From contig NZ_SMGD01000003.1 in NCBI RefSeq assembly GCF_004339545.1, positions 29,070 to 93,069 on the forward strand: a stretch of 64,000 nucleotides of DNA, read 5' to 3'. A program made the position numbers and the translations under genes. Source of the DNA: Celerinatantimonas diazotrophica. Its GTDB lineage: Bacteria; Pseudomonadota; Gammaproteobacteria; Enterobacterales; Celerinatantimonadaceae. Below are positions 50,403-59,858 of the stretch, one piece after another (position 1 is the first letter of the stretch; each line of letters begins with the position of its first letter). The notes beneath the pieces were generated by a model. It saw only the letters and a program-made list of their open reading frames with translations. It was not told the DNA's origin and did not search any database.

Positions 50403-50897
50403 ATGTTGATATCTATGATTGCTGCCATGGCAAATAATCGAGTTATTGGACGAGGCAATCAGATGCCCTGGTATTTGCCTGCAGATTTAAAGCACTTTAA
50501 GCAGACCACTTTAGGTAAGCCTATCGTTATGGGACGCAAAACTTATGAGTCGATTGGGCGTGCACTACCTGGACGGCATAACTATGTTCTAACCCGAGAT
50601 AGCCATTGGCAATCTGATGGGGTGATTGCAATTACTGCATTGCAACAAGCAATCGAGTTAGAACAGCTGAATGAAACGGAAGAACTAGTAATTATAGGCG
50701 GTGGTGAGCTGTATCGGCTGTTTCTGCCATTCGCTCAACGCTTGTATCTAACGTTTATCGATTTGAATGTGGGTGATGCCGATACATTCTTTCCTGATTA
50801 TGAGCCAGACCAATGGCAAGTTAGTGTTGAGAGTGCTCATCAAGCCGATGAGCATAATCCATATAATTACCGTTTTGTTCAGTTCGAACGTCGGTAA
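50403..50897 (+). CDS. folA: Dihydrofolate reductase
   Basis: Reduces dihydrofolate to tetrahydrofolate with NADPH; the trimethoprim target. The 164 residues (E. coli 159) begin MLISMIAAMANNRVIGRGN, with the active-site Asp in WYLPADLKHFK (near residue 28) and the NADPH-binding GRKTYESIGRALPGR. The last 19 nt overlap the 3' end of convergent apaH, so no terminator lies between them. Confidence 0.96.
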   Translation: MLISMIAAMANNRVIGRGNQMPWYLPADLKHFKQTTLGKPIVMGRKTYESIGRALPGRHNYVLTRDSHWQSDGVIAITALQQAIELEQLNETEELVIIGGGELYRLFLPFAQRLYLTFIDLNVGDADTFFPDYEPDQWQVSVESAHQADEHNPYNYRFVQFERR

Positions 50898-51694
50898 GCA
50901 TCACATTGGCTCTGATAGAGACGGCCTGTTTCCCACTCAAGCATGGATAGCTGGTTTCCCCAGATGCAACCAGTATCCATGGCTTTTATCTGCGGGTTAT
51001 CGACTTGACCCATTAAAGCGGCCCAATGACCAAAGATAATGACTGTCTCATCCTGACGGAGTTTATACCATGGGATCAGTTCTTTCGGGGCATTTGCTAG
51101 CCCTTCTTTATAGCTGAAATCTAGGGTGAAGTCATGGTAACAAAAACGCATGCGAGTAAAACTGTTAATGATAAAGCGATAACGCTCTGCACCTGTTAGA
51201 TTTTCATCCCATAAATTCGGCTCATCGCCATACATATTCATCAACAGCTCATGGCGTAGCTGTGGTTGAACAAACAGGTTATGGACTTCGGCGGCGCAAT
51301 CTAAGGCTTTTTCAAGTGACCATTGCGGTGTTATTCCGGCATGAACCATGACGGTTTGTGGATCTAATTGAGCGAGCAATGGTTGGTTCCAAAGCCAGTC
51401 AATGAGTTCATCTCGATCGGGTGCCTCAAGCAGTGTATCGATTTTATCCTTAGCTTTTACCTTTGCAACACCATCGGCGACGGCTAAAAAATGCAGGTCG
51501 TGATTACCAAGTACGACTTGAGCATTTTTTCCTAAGGAGCGAACAAATCGCAGGGTTTCCAAAGGCTGGTTGCCTCGTCCGATTAAATCACCCGTAAACC
51601 AGAATTGATTATCATCAAGATTAACGTCTGCAATCTCCAATAACTGGCGTAACTCGTCGTAGCAACCATGGAGATCCCCAATCATATAATGCAT
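50879..51694 (-). CDS. apaH: Diadenosine tetraphosphatase ApaH
   Basis: Symmetrically hydrolyses Ap4A to two ADP and removes NpnN caps from RNA. Metallophosphatase motifs in order: GDLHGCYDEL (residues 7-16), GDLIGRGNQP (~36) and GNHDLH (~63), with HAGI near residue 118. The 271 residues are close to E. coli (280). Last of the surA ... rsmA-apaG-apaH string, 51 bp after apaG and convergent with folA. Confidence 0.97.
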   Translation of the reverse strand: MHYMIGDLHGCYDELRQLLEIADVNLDDNQFWFTGDLIGRGNQPLETLRFVRSLGKNAQVVLGNHDLHFLAVADGVAKVKAKDKIDTLLEAPDRDELIDWLWNQPLLAQLDPQTVMVHAGITPQWSLEKALDCAAEVHNLFVQPQLRHELLMNMYGDEPNLWDENLTGAERYRFIINSFTRMRFCYHDFTLDFSYKEGLANAPKELIPWYKLRQDETVIIFGHWAALMGQVDNPQIKAMDTGCIWGNQLSMLEWETGRLYQSQCDAYRRSN

Positions 51695-51745
51695 TATTAA
51701 CTACCTGTATACTCTATAATTATCATTACCTGTAAGATCAATTGC

Positions 51746-52126
51746 TTAGTGTAAGCTATTGGGCTTGGCCAAGCGGAAGGCAGGGATAGGAGCGCTTAGA
51801 AGCTCACCTTTTTCAGTTTGCAGAGTGTAGTTTCCTTCCATTACTCCAACTGGGGTTTGAATCACGACACTGCTGGTATAGGTAAACGGCTTTTTCGGTT
51901 TCAGGGTAGGTTGTTTGCCCACGACTCCTTCACCTTCTACTTCATTAGTTTTGCCATTGCCATCAGTGATATGCCAGTGGCGGCGAAGTAGTTTAAGAGG
52001 AATATCATCCTGATTGGTAATTGTGATGGTATAGACGAACGTAAATTGTTCATCTTGCTCAGAAGAGTGTTCTTCTAAATATTCGGTTTCAACACCAATC
52101 TGGATGGTTGCAGAGGCTGAACACAT
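51746..52126 (-). CDS. apaG: ApaG domain protein
   Basis: Small single-domain beta-sandwich protein (ApaG/DUF525) linked to divalent cations in Salmonella; its biochemical role is unsettled. Start at ATG 52126, with CGGAG 8 nt upstream, gives 126 residues (E. coli 125) beginning MCSASATIQIGVETEYL. The family core RRHWHITDGNGKTNEVEGEG and the C-terminal MEGNYTLQ are intact. It follows rsmA by 22 bp. Confidence 0.95.
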   Translation of the reverse strand: MCSASATIQIGVETEYLEEHSSEQDEQFTFVYTITITNQDDIPLKLLRRHWHITDGNGKTNEVEGEGVVGKQPTLKPKKPFTYTSSVVIQTPVGVMEGNYTLQTEKGELLSAPIPAFRLAKPNSLH

Positions 52127-52148
52127 TCGGTTTCTCCGTGACAAGCTT

Positions 52149-52949
52149 TTATTGTAAATCGAGGTGGCTAGCCAGCTTAACGAAATCGGCTACACTTAAC
52201 TGTTCGGGCCGTAGGCTGAGATCAAAACCAAGCTCTTCTAATTGTTCACTACTAAATAACTGTCCTAATGCGTTGCGCAATGTTTTACGTCGTTTATTGA
52301 AGGCTTCTCGGCAAACCCGATCTAATGCTTTGATATTGCTAACAGGATAGGGCACTTGCTCATAAGGTTCTAATCTGACAACCGCCGAATCAACTTTTGG
52401 AGCTGGCTTAAATGATTCCGGTGGTACTTCCATAACAGGAATCACCTTACAGTGGTATTGGGTCATGACACTTAGTCTTCCATAGGCTTTGCTTCCCGGT
52501 CCGGCGGCCATACGTTGTACGACTTCTTTTTGCAGCATGAAATGCATGTCATTAATTAGTGAGCTGAATGAGAGTAGATGAAAAATCAGCGGAGTCGATA
52601 TGTTATAAGGCAAATTCCCAAACACACGTATTTTCTGATCACCTTGCTGCAACTGGGTAAAATCGAACTTCATTGCATCTGCTTCGTAAACCGTTAATTT
52701 ATCACTTAAATCGGAGCGATGACGAAGTCGGTCAGCCAAGTCGCGATCCAATTCAATGACATTCAGGTGGCCTGCCTGTTCAGCGACAGGTTTAGTCAGC
52801 GCGGCTAATCCAGGCCCAATCTCAACAAGTGTTTCGCTGGGTTGGGGATAGATTGCTGAGACGATTTGACTAATGATGTAGTCATCGCTTAAGAAGTTTT
52901 GACCAAACCGTTTACGAGCTTGGTGGCCTTGATGGAGCTTGTTATTCAT
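52149..52949 (-). CDS. rsmA: 16S rRNA dimethyladenosine transferase RsmA (KsgA)
   Basis: Dimethylates two adjacent adenosines (A1518, A1519) near the 3' end of 16S rRNA as a late 30S check. SAM-binding motif is [13 protein letters not shown] near residue 42, acidic loop VIELDRDLA and catalytic NLPYNIST near residue 113. The 266 residues are normal (E. coli 273). The frame begins [20 protein letters not shown]. pdxA, normally directly upstream, is missing; 232 non-coding bp precede surA instead. Confidence 0.97.
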   Translation of the reverse strand: MNNKLHQGHQARKRFGQNFLSDDYIISQIVSAIYPQPSETLVEIGPGLAALTKPVAEQAGHLNVIELDRDLADRLRHRSDLSDKLTVYEADAMKFDFTQLQQGDQKIRVFGNLPYNISTPLIFHLLSFSSLINDMHFMLQKEVVQRMAAGPGSKAYGRLSVMTQYHCKVIPVMEVPPESFKPAPKVDSAVVRLEPYEQVPYPVSNIKALDRVCREAFNKRRKTLRNALGQLFSSEQLEELGFDLSLRPEQLSVADFVKLASHLDLQ

Positions 52950-53051
52950 TAAGGTTATTAACCATTTGGGTGTAATTTATACGGCTACGTTGCGCTATCT
53001 TAGCGCGCGAAGAAAATACGTCCAGATAGTCTGAATCGCAAATTGAGACTA

Positions 53052-53089
53052 ATTCACTATAGTAACAGAATGTGGCTGTAGTGAATAAT
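53052..53089. repeat. Inverted repeat in the rsmA-surA gap
   Basis: ATTCACTATAG (from 53052) and CTGTAGTGAAT (ending 53086) form 11 bp with one G-U type pair around about 13 nt. It lies in the position where pdxA usually sits. It could be an operator or a structured leader; unresolved. Confidence 0.4.
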
Positions 53090-53148
53090 TTTACCTTGCT
53101 TTGCTTGATGTGAATATCTGGATGATGTCCAATCTGTTCAAAATATAA

Positions 53149-53174
53149 TCGGAGCCGAAGAGAATCGGCTCCGA
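53149..53174 (-). terminator. Probable terminator after surA
   Basis: A GC-rich stem of 8-9 bp (CGGAGCCG at 53150-53157 with CGGCTCCG at 53166-53173) starting 8 bp past the surA stop. The minus-strand tail is A/T-rich with a short T-run. It separates surA from rsmA. Confidence 0.65.
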
Positions 53175-53181
53175 ATTGAGG

Positions 53182-54471
53182 TTAATGGATGCTAACGTTA
53201 AGTTTTTTAATATAGGCGTGCCGATGTAAATCGTCGAGCCAGTTCTGCATCTGTTCTTGGTATTGACGGCGATAGAGGATCTGAAATGCTTGTTGCTGTT
53301 TCGACTCGGCTGTTTTATCTGTTTTACGCCGTGCTTCAACTTCAACGATGTGCCAACCAAACTGACTATGAAATGGTTGGCTAATTTTACCGATTGGCAA
53401 GGTTTCGACCATTTTACGAAAAGCGGGTACAAACGAGCTCGGATCTGTCCACCCCAGTTCCCCTCCTTTTACGGCTGAGCCTGTGTCTTGAGAATACTTC
53501 CGGGCATATTGGGCGAAGGTTCCTTTACCCGATAAAATGTCTTTACGGATCTGGCTGAGTAGCTCTCTTGCTTTGGCATCGCTCATAATGATGGATGGTT
53601 TGATCAAAATGTGCCTAACTTTGACTTCGGTGGCTTCGACTTTATCGATACCTTTCACCCCGGCTATTTTCAGAATGTGGTAGCCAGCATCCGATTTAAA
53701 TGGCCCAATGAGGGTGCCTGCAGGTTGTTGATGAATCACCTGAGCAAAGATTGTCGGCATCTCATTAATCCCCATCCAGCCCCAGTCACCTCCTTTGAGC
53801 GCTTTCGGCCCTTGAGATTCACTTAAAGCAAGCTTGGTGAAATTTGCCCCCGCTTTTAACTGTGCCATAATATGCTGCGCTTGTTTTTGCGCGGCTTGTG
53901 GGCTCGCTGAGTCGGAAAATTTCACCATGATATGCTCAATATGGTAGCGGATCCGTTTTTCGCCTTGCTGATCCAGGAGTTTAACCATGGATTTAACCGC
54001 TTGTTTATCAATACTGATCTGACGACGAACCGCACTTTGTGAGGTTTGACTAATTAATAGCTGTTGGCGAATTTGACGCTGAAATTCTTTATAAGATAGA
54101 TTCTGCTGACTTTTTAAGTCTTTGATAAACTGTTGGCGACTTTTACCTGACTGCTGAATAATATTTTCAATCGTTTGATCTAACTGGGCATCACTAATTT
54201 CAATCCCCATGCGTTTAGCTTGTTGCAAGATCAACTGGTCATCGATTAATTTATCCATCAATTGGCGGCGCAGCGCTTTTGCTGGTGGAAGTTGACGATT
54301 ATCTTCTCGGGCATTACGTTCAACCGTAGCTTTGAGCTGATCATAATCTGTTTGTGTGATGATTTCGTTGTTGACGATGGCAATGGCCTGATCCACTAGC
54401 ACTGGCTTGGCCCATAAGATTGGGCTGAGTAAAGCTAATAGGAGCAGTGATAATCGATATACTACTTTCAT
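53182..54471 (-). CDS. surA: Periplasmic chaperone and peptidyl-prolyl isomerase SurA
   Basis: Main periplasmic chaperone for outer-membrane proteins, including LptD. A signal peptide of ~21 residues (VVYRLSLLLLALLSPILWA) precedes the N-terminal chaperone domain (to ~170). Two parvulin domains follow (~175-275, HIMVKFSDSASPQ, and ~285-385, VRHILIKPS), then a C-terminal helix. The 429 residues equal E. coli (428). It follows lptD by 60 bp with a small hairpin between, as in other gammaproteobacteria. Confidence 0.97.
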   Translation of the reverse strand: MKVVYRLSLLLLALLSPILWAKPVLVDQAIAIVNNEIITQTDYDQLKATVERNAREDNRQLPPAKALRRQLMDKLIDDQLILQQAKRMGIEISDAQLDQTIENIIQQSGKSRQQFIKDLKSQQNLSYKEFQRQIRQQLLISQTSQSAVRRQISIDKQAVKSMVKLLDQQGEKRIRYHIEHIMVKFSDSASPQAAQKQAQHIMAQLKAGANFTKLALSESQGPKALKGGDWGWMGINEMPTIFAQVIHQQPAGTLIGPFKSDAGYHILKIAGVKGIDKVEATEVKVRHILIKPSIIMSDAKARELLSQIRKDILSGKGTFAQYARKYSQDTGSAVKGGELGWTDPSSFVPAFRKMVETLPIGKISQPFHSQFGWHIVEVEARRKTDKTAESKQQQAFQILYRRQYQEQMQNWLDDLHRHAYIKKLNVSIH

Positions 54472-54490
54472 GTGAACCCTAAAATTGCTG

Positions 54491-54512
54491 AGGCAGTCTG
54501 ATGAGACTGCCT
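54491..54512 (-). terminator. Hairpin between lptD and surA, possible attenuator
   Basis: A perfect 9-bp stem (54491-54499 with 54504-54512) with a tetraloop. Read on the minus strand the nearest T-run (4 Ts) is about 6 nt away, so termination would be partial at best. Confidence 0.5.
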
Positions 54513-54531
54513 GTTAGTTATTTGTATTTGA

Positions 54532-56823
54532 TTAATTGTTTAAGTAAAAAGGATGACCATAAGGCAATCGACCTGAATCCATCATTTTACGATAAGCATC
54601 TGAGTCATTGCTGGTTCCACTCCCGATTCCTTTGAGGATGAACTGGAATTTAATCGCGTTATCAATTTCACCTCGTGGATCCGTTGCGCCGTTATATTCA
54701 TAATGCGTAGTCAGCGCGCGTTGGAATGAAATCTGAAATGCCCAGCAGCATGAATCGTACTGGACTCCCAGAATTGATTCAATACTACGATTCAAGTACA
54801 AATCACGATAGTAGCTTCCTACTAAATGAATGTTCGGGCGTAGCGGCCAGACCATCTTCGTACCTATTTGATTAATTTCATTGCGTAAGGTTCCGTTATC
54901 ATCGCGTCCATAACGATAATTAAGTTGGATCATCTTGTTGACACCGGGTTTCCACTCCAGTGCGGTATTACTTTTATTAATTTTCCAAGTGGTGTCATTA
55001 ACCTGCATACCTGAGTGGAAAAACCAATCATGATATACATTTAGGTCACCTTCAATGGCTAGTGCTGACCGGTCAGAGCTGTAGGTATATTGGTCGTCAT
55101 TGTCGGGTATGGTTACTTTAGGTGATTGCAAATAAAAGATCTGTGCGGCCGATAATCGCAATTTTTCTTCGTTATTGGCATTCAGAAAACGTGTCGTTGC
55201 CCCTGCTGTGATCTGATTGGCATCCGAGATCCGGTCTAAACCACTATAGCGGCGGTCACGGAACATACCAAAATAATCCTGCTCTAAAGTTGCAGTATCG
55301 TAAATACCAATATCTGATTGATTTTTATATGGAATATATAAGTACTGAACCTGTGGTTCGAAGGTCTGCTGATATTTTTCACCAAACCAGTTCATTGAAC
55401 GGTCGAAGTTAAGGCCAGCTTTGACTCGATACTCAGGGAGCGTCCGGCTGATATGTGCTTTAAGTGCGCTGTCGCCTTTTGTATCCTGATTGTAATAAGT
55501 TTGCATTAAGGATATCTGGCTGTTGAGATACCCGCCAGGAACACTTAATGGTAGTTTCAGAGTAGGTTCAATATGGTAGCGTTGGGCGGTATAAACAGTT
55601 GGGTCACTATCAGTAAAATTGACCATCTGCCCCTTTAATCCAAATTTCAAACTGCCTAATCCAGTATCCCAAAGGCCATTAAAATGCAGTTCAGGCAAGA
55701 CTTTATGGGGGTCTTCGGTACTCCCTAAGATCTGATAATTATTAACCAGTAACCCCGCATTCCAAGTTTCATCTCGATAGTCAACCTTACCTTGTTGGAG
55801 CAATTCATCTGTACTACCGATTGTTGTGCTACCAAGATCAGAAAAATAGTTTGGATCGCTTACCCGTGAATAATCACTGTGCAGTCGCCAGTGATCACCA
55901 ATCCCACCGTTGTTCTGCCAGTGAATCAGATAACGGTTTCTATGAGTAATCTTGTCATTGGGTAGGTATTCATAGTCAAGTTGGCCTAACTGCCCTAGTG
56001 TTAAATAACGAAAACTGGTGGTCAATTGTTGACCACGTTTGGTCATTAATCGAGGGGTCAGAGTTAAATCATAGTTAGGAGCCATGTTCCAATAAAATGG
56101 CGTTTTTAGATCAAAACCATTATTAGATGAGCTGGTAAATTGTGGGTAGAGAAAACCTGTTTGCCGTTTGTTACTAATAGGGTAACTGAAGTAAGGAAGA
56201 TAAAAAACCGGCACATCTAGGACATGAAATACTGCATTATGAGCGGTTGCCCAATCCCTATTTTTGTCAATATAAAGACTTGATGCACTAATGGACCAGC
56301 TCTCATCGCCCGGTGGGCATGCCGTATAAACGGCGTTATCCATCAACAAAGCTTTATTGGTTTCTAGTTTCAGGTTATCCGCTGCCCCGCGTCCACTCTG
56401 GCCATTAAAGCGATATTTTGCTTGATCAATCGTTGTGGCGTGCGATTTTAAGTTAGTCTGGATCTTATTACTGTCAACATCTATCAGGTTATCTTGATAT
56501 TTGACATTACCCTGAGCAGTTAATGTTTGAGTCTGCTGATTCAGCGATGCTTTATCGGATACCATGCGACGCTTGCCTTGCGTGGCCGCAACGTCATCGT
56601 TAAATTCTGCATTTTTCCCACGGACTAACTTCGCAGTTTTGGAGCGGATCGCAATTTGTTTATTATTTTGTGTTTGAGGCGTGTTTAATCGCGGCGCTGG
56701 TGGTACATAACACCTGCCATTCGGTAAAGGTTGATTCGAATTGACATCCGCGTAGCTTTTAGCGCTCAAAGAAAGCAATGCAATAGATGTTGCACAAAAT
56801 AAAAGAGATTTAGGGCTGGTCAT
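54532..56823 (-). CDS. lptD: LPS-assembly outer-membrane protein LptD
   Basis: Forms, with LptE, the outer-membrane translocon that inserts LPS into the outer leaflet. Signal peptide of ~25 residues (ending near KSYA), an N-terminal OstA/jellyroll domain (residues ~55-175) and a C-terminal 26-strand beta barrel. Cysteines needed for the interdomain disulfides are present: Cys in GRCYVPP, YTACPP and the pair in DSCCWAF. The 763 residues are typical (E. coli 784). It is divergent from djlA; no clear sigma-E promoter was found upstream, although one is expected. Confidence 0.97.
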   Translation of the reverse strand: MTSPKSLLFCATSIALLSLSAKSYADVNSNQPLPNGRCYVPPAPRLNTPQTQNNKQIAIRSKTAKLVRGKNAEFNDDVAATQGKRRMVSDKASLNQQTQTLTAQGNVKYQDNLIDVDSNKIQTNLKSHATTIDQAKYRFNGQSGRGAADNLKLETNKALLMDNAVYTACPPGDESWSISASSLYIDKNRDWATAHNAVFHVLDVPVFYLPYFSYPISNKRQTGFLYPQFTSSSNNGFDLKTPFYWNMAPNYDLTLTPRLMTKRGQQLTTSFRYLTLGQLGQLDYEYLPNDKITHRNRYLIHWQNNGGIGDHWRLHSDYSRVSDPNYFSDLGSTTIGSTDELLQQGKVDYRDETWNAGLLVNNYQILGSTEDPHKVLPELHFNGLWDTGLGSLKFGLKGQMVNFTDSDPTVYTAQRYHIEPTLKLPLSVPGGYLNSQISLMQTYYNQDTKGDSALKAHISRTLPEYRVKAGLNFDRSMNWFGEKYQQTFEPQVQYLYIPYKNQSDIGIYDTATLEQDYFGMFRDRRYSGLDRISDANQITAGATTRFLNANNEEKLRLSAAQIFYLQSPKVTIPDNDDQYTYSSDRSALAIEGDLNVYHDWFFHSGMQVNDTTWKINKSNTALEWKPGVNKMIQLNYRYGRDDNGTLRNEINQIGTKMVWPLRPNIHLVGSYYRDLYLNRSIESILGVQYDSCCWAFQISFQRALTTHYEYNGATDPRGEIDNAIKFQFILKGIGSGTSNDSDAYRKMMDSGRLPYGHPFYLNN

Positions 56824-57114
56824 ATCCTTTGAATCATACTCATCATCATTGGGTCAAATGCTGCCCATTTAAAATATTTATGTCGGGCAGGGACCATTGT
56901 GAACTTTAATTGGTCATCTTACTGGAAATTATGCTATTCGGCTATCGTAAGACCAATTAAATGGTGAATAATTCATGAATTTATTCATAGTTATTGAGAC
57001 TTGTCGGTCTTTATTGCAATCTAAATGGTAGCTTATGGTTGCTGCAACCAAATTTTATTTTCGCGGTCTGAAAGTGAAGTGCCTTCTTAATTTTATCGAG
57101 TGCAAGGTTAGTTA

Positions 57115-57972
57115 ATGCGTATTTTGGGAAAAATTTTCGGTTTTATATTTGGATTGATGTTCGCAGGATGGTTGGGCGCAATCATTGGATTATGGCTTGG
57201 CCATATGTTCGATCGAGCATTAGGTCAGAACTTTAACTTAGGTTCATTTAGTAGCGCTGATGGGCAGTCTCAGTTTTTTGTAACTACTTTTGCTGTGATG
57301 GGGCACATTGCCAAAGCGAAAGGAGTGGTCACTTCTCAAGAGATCCAGATCGCTAGTATGTTAATGGACCAGATGGGATTACAAGGTGAAGCTCGCCAAC
57401 AAGCACAAGAAGCTTTCCGCGATGGTAAACGCAGCGACTATCCACTTGAACAAGAATTGCAGAAGCTCGTTAAATTAGTGCGAGGGCGTTCTGACATGTT
57501 GCAGATGTTTTTGGAGTTGCAAATGTCAGGTGTTTTTGCTGATGGCATCATTGATCCGGTTGAACGACAGATGATTGAGCGTGTAGGCCGAGCTCTAGGA
57601 TTTAGTCAAATTGATTTAGAACGAGTCATTGCGCGCTGGGAAGCTGAAATGCGTTTTCAACAACGTCGTCAAAGCGGGGGACATTGGTCGCATCGAGGGG
57701 CTGAGGGAAATAGTTATTCAGGGTCGTCTTCGAGGGATCACTATGAGAGTTCTAAACAGTCGTTGTCTGATGCATATAAGCTATTGAATATTGAAGCTTC
57801 GGCAACGGATCAAGAAGTAAAGCGGGCCTATCGTCGCCAAATGAGCCAGCATCACCCTGATAAATTGGTTTCGAAGGGATTGCCACCACAGATGTTGGAG
57901 CTGGCTAAGAAAAAGGCTCAGGAAATTCAGCATGCTTATGAGTTAATAAAGCAGGAACGCGGGATGCGTTAG
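57115..57972 (+). CDS. djlA: Membrane-anchored DnaJ-like co-chaperone DjlA
   Basis: Type-III J-domain protein of the inner membrane that stimulates DnaK and affects the Rcs system in E. coli. One N-terminal transmembrane helix with a glycine-rich dimerisation face (residues ~7-30), a TerB-like middle domain (~55-180), a Ser/Gly-rich linker and a C-terminal J domain (~217-285) with HHPDK as the HPD motif. The 285 residues are normal. AAGG precedes the start. Located opposite lptD, as usual. Confidence 0.96.
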   Translation: MRILGKIFGFIFGLMFAGWLGAIIGLWLGHMFDRALGQNFNLGSFSSADGQSQFFVTTFAVMGHIAKAKGVVTSQEIQIASMLMDQMGLQGEARQQAQEAFRDGKRSDYPLEQELQKLVKLVRGRSDMLQMFLELQMSGVFADGIIDPVERQMIERVGRALGFSQIDLERVIARWEAEMRFQQRRQSGGHWSHRGAEGNSYSGSSSRDHYESSKQSLSDAYKLLNIEASATDQEVKRAYRRQMSQHHPDKLVSKGLPPQMLELAKKKAQEIQHAYELIKQERGMR

Positions 57973-57990
57973 CCTGCTTTATAAGCATTG

Positions 57991-58944
57991 TTAGTTTACC
58001 AGATGCTTAGGGTGACCATCTAAGAAGCTCTGGATATTATGAATCAGTTGATCGATTAATATTTGGCGACTTTGTTGACTCGCCCAAGCGATATGGGGGG
58101 TCACAATGCAATTATCGTATTGAGCTGCTTGCATTAATGGTGAGTTATCACTGGGAGGCTCTTGTTCACTGACATCAAATCCAGCGCCAGCTATTTGTTT
58201 TGTCTCAAGAGCCTGCAATAACGCCTGCTCATTGACTATCCCCCCACGAGCGGTATTGATCAAGATGGCCGTTTCCTTCATTTTCGCAAATTCAGGTTCA
58301 CCAATTAGATTTTGTGTCTCGGGGGTTAGTGGACAATGAAGCGAAATAATATCACTTTGTTCCAGCAATTGTTCAAAGGCCACCTTGCCATTACTCGCTG
58401 CTTGTCCTTTGCGAGCAGCAAATAGTACTTTCATACCAAATGCTTGGGCAATGTGAGCAACATGCTGACCTAAGTCTCCGCTGCCAATGAGTCCAAGAGT
58501 CTGACCTTTTAAATTATCGATTGGAAAATCGGCATAGAAGAATTGCCCACATGCTTGCCAATGACCGTTTTGTTGGGCTTGATGATAGGAGATCAAACTG
58601 CGGCGCAGCGCCAGCATCAGCATAAAGGTATGCTCGGCGACACCATCCCCTGAATAGCGCTGGATATTGCAAACTTTAATTCCAAGACGGCTTGCGGCGC
58701 TTAAATCAACATTATTCACACCAGTTGCACTGACCGCGATGCATTTAAGCTTGGGCAACTGACTTAACAAACTTTCATTAAGGACGACTTTATTGACAAC
58801 AACCACATCGGCATCGCGTAGTCTGGGGGCAACTTGCTCAGGCGTTGTGCTGGGATAATCCCGCCACTCATGATCGCCGTTGAGGCTTGGGAGGGTAAAT
58901 TGCTGGCCCAGACTATCACGTTCTAGACAAACGACTATAGCCAT
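57991..58944 (-). CDS. D-2-hydroxyacid dehydrogenase (glycerate/hydroxypyruvate type)
   Basis: NAD-dependent D-isomer-specific 2-hydroxyacid dehydrogenase, probably acting on glycerate/hydroxypyruvate or glyoxylate. The Rossmann motif is GLIGSGDLGQHVA near residue 146. The catalytic set is complete: Arg in NTARGGIVNE, Glu in FDVSEQEPP and His in VTPHIAWAS. The 317 residues match HprA-type enzymes. Overall resemblance is strongest to glycerate dehydrogenases, but the substrate cannot be fixed from motifs. Convergent with djlA 18 bp away. Confidence 0.9.
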   Translation of the reverse strand: MAIVVCLERDSLGQQFTLPSLNGDHEWRDYPSTTPEQVAPRLRDADVVVVNKVVLNESLLSQLPKLKCIAVSATGVNNVDLSAASRLGIKVCNIQRYSGDGVAEHTFMLMLALRRSLISYHQAQQNGHWQACGQFFYADFPIDNLKGQTLGLIGSGDLGQHVAHIAQAFGMKVLFAARKGQAASNGKVAFEQLLEQSDIISLHCPLTPETQNLIGEPEFAKMKETAILINTARGGIVNEQALLQALETKQIAGAGFDVSEQEPPSDNSPLMQAAQYDNCIVTPHIAWASQQSRQILIDQLIHNIQSFLDGHPKHLVN

Positions 58945-59032
58945 TCGATGCTCCTTTATTGTTTTTAGCTTGGGCGTTTATGGTAACGTGTTATGTTTGT
59001 CAACGGTATGTCTGAATTGAACGATTCACAAT

Positions 59033-59791
59033 TTAATTCCAACCTAACGAACTTAGCCAGCCATATAAGCGTTTCGCGAGTAAACTCCCGGATACCGAAA
59101 GATAAGCTGCACTTTGAATTTCACTTTGGCGATAATTACTTTTTTGAGCTTTTTGCATTGCTATACGCCGAGCGTTGACACCGGCTAATGCCCAGTTGTT
59201 AGCATCGCGGAAATACAAGTCGTAAACTGGGCAGGTTAGTTGTGCAAGTTCTTTGGCGATTGCTTTGTTCAGCGCCAAATTTGGGTAATAACTGTCAATA
59301 ATGACTAATGCATCTGGCAGTGGCCGTTGCCGCTGTGCATAAATACGGATGATCCAAGCTGCCATTGCCCCTTGCGCGACGACGACCTGATATCCAAATC
59401 GCTCGTTTCTAGCTTTATCTAGTGCATCGAGGCTTGCCAGTAACTGCTTTTGATAGTCCTCAATGGCTTGTGTATCTTTACCTTCAATGAGCGTGTCACG
59501 CTTGGCTGGCTGGGGTGGAGTAATTGCGATGGTTTGCCATCCCCAATTGGGAAGCTGTTGGCGTAGTGGTTCGATAGCATCGTCATCAGTAGGACGATTA
59601 CCCCAGTCAGGTAATAAAATAATGCTCCCCATTTTTTTTGCGGTGCGTTCATTGAGCCATAGCGAAACTTCTTGATGAGTCCCGACATCAAGGGGCTTAA
59701 AACCGGGAACCTGTTGCCAAAGCGCAGAGATGGTTTGAGCCTGAATACTCGATGATATGGCAACAATCGCTAGCAAAATCCAGCGCAGCAT
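59033..59791 (-). CDS. DUF3530 family exported protein (alpha/beta-hydrolase-like)
   Basis: Exported protein of unknown function, 252 residues. A signal peptide covers residues ~1-19 (cleavage near SIQAQ). The rest looks like an alpha/beta-hydrolase fold: strand-loop SIILLPDWGNRP near residue 57 and the region VVVAQGAMAAWII near residue 150, where the catalytic elbow should be. The elbow reads Gln-Gly-Ala, so the usual nucleophile is absent. DUF3530 genes next to rluA/rapA recur in marine gammaproteobacteria. Function should be left open. Confidence 0.85.
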   Translation of the reverse strand: MLRWILLAIVAISSSIQAQTISALWQQVPGFKPLDVGTHQEVSLWLNERTAKKMGSIILLPDWGNRPTDDDAIEPLRQQLPNWGWQTIAITPPQPAKRDTLIEGKDTQAIEDYQKQLLASLDALDKARNERFGYQVVVAQGAMAAWIIRIYAQRQRPLPDALVIIDSYYPNLALNKAIAKELAQLTCPVYDLYFRDANNWALAGVNARRIAMQKAQKSNYRQSEIQSAAYLSVSGSLLAKRLYGWLSSLGWN

Positions 59792-59858
59792 AAGTTTAAT
59801 CCTTATAAAGGGTTAAGATTATGCTGTCATTATCGGCTTATCACAGAAAATATAAAAT

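Noticed and set aside
56824..57114. Sigma-E promoter for lptD in the lptD-djlA gap
   Set aside because: A GAACTT is present near 56903 but on the wrong strand for lptD and without a matching -10.
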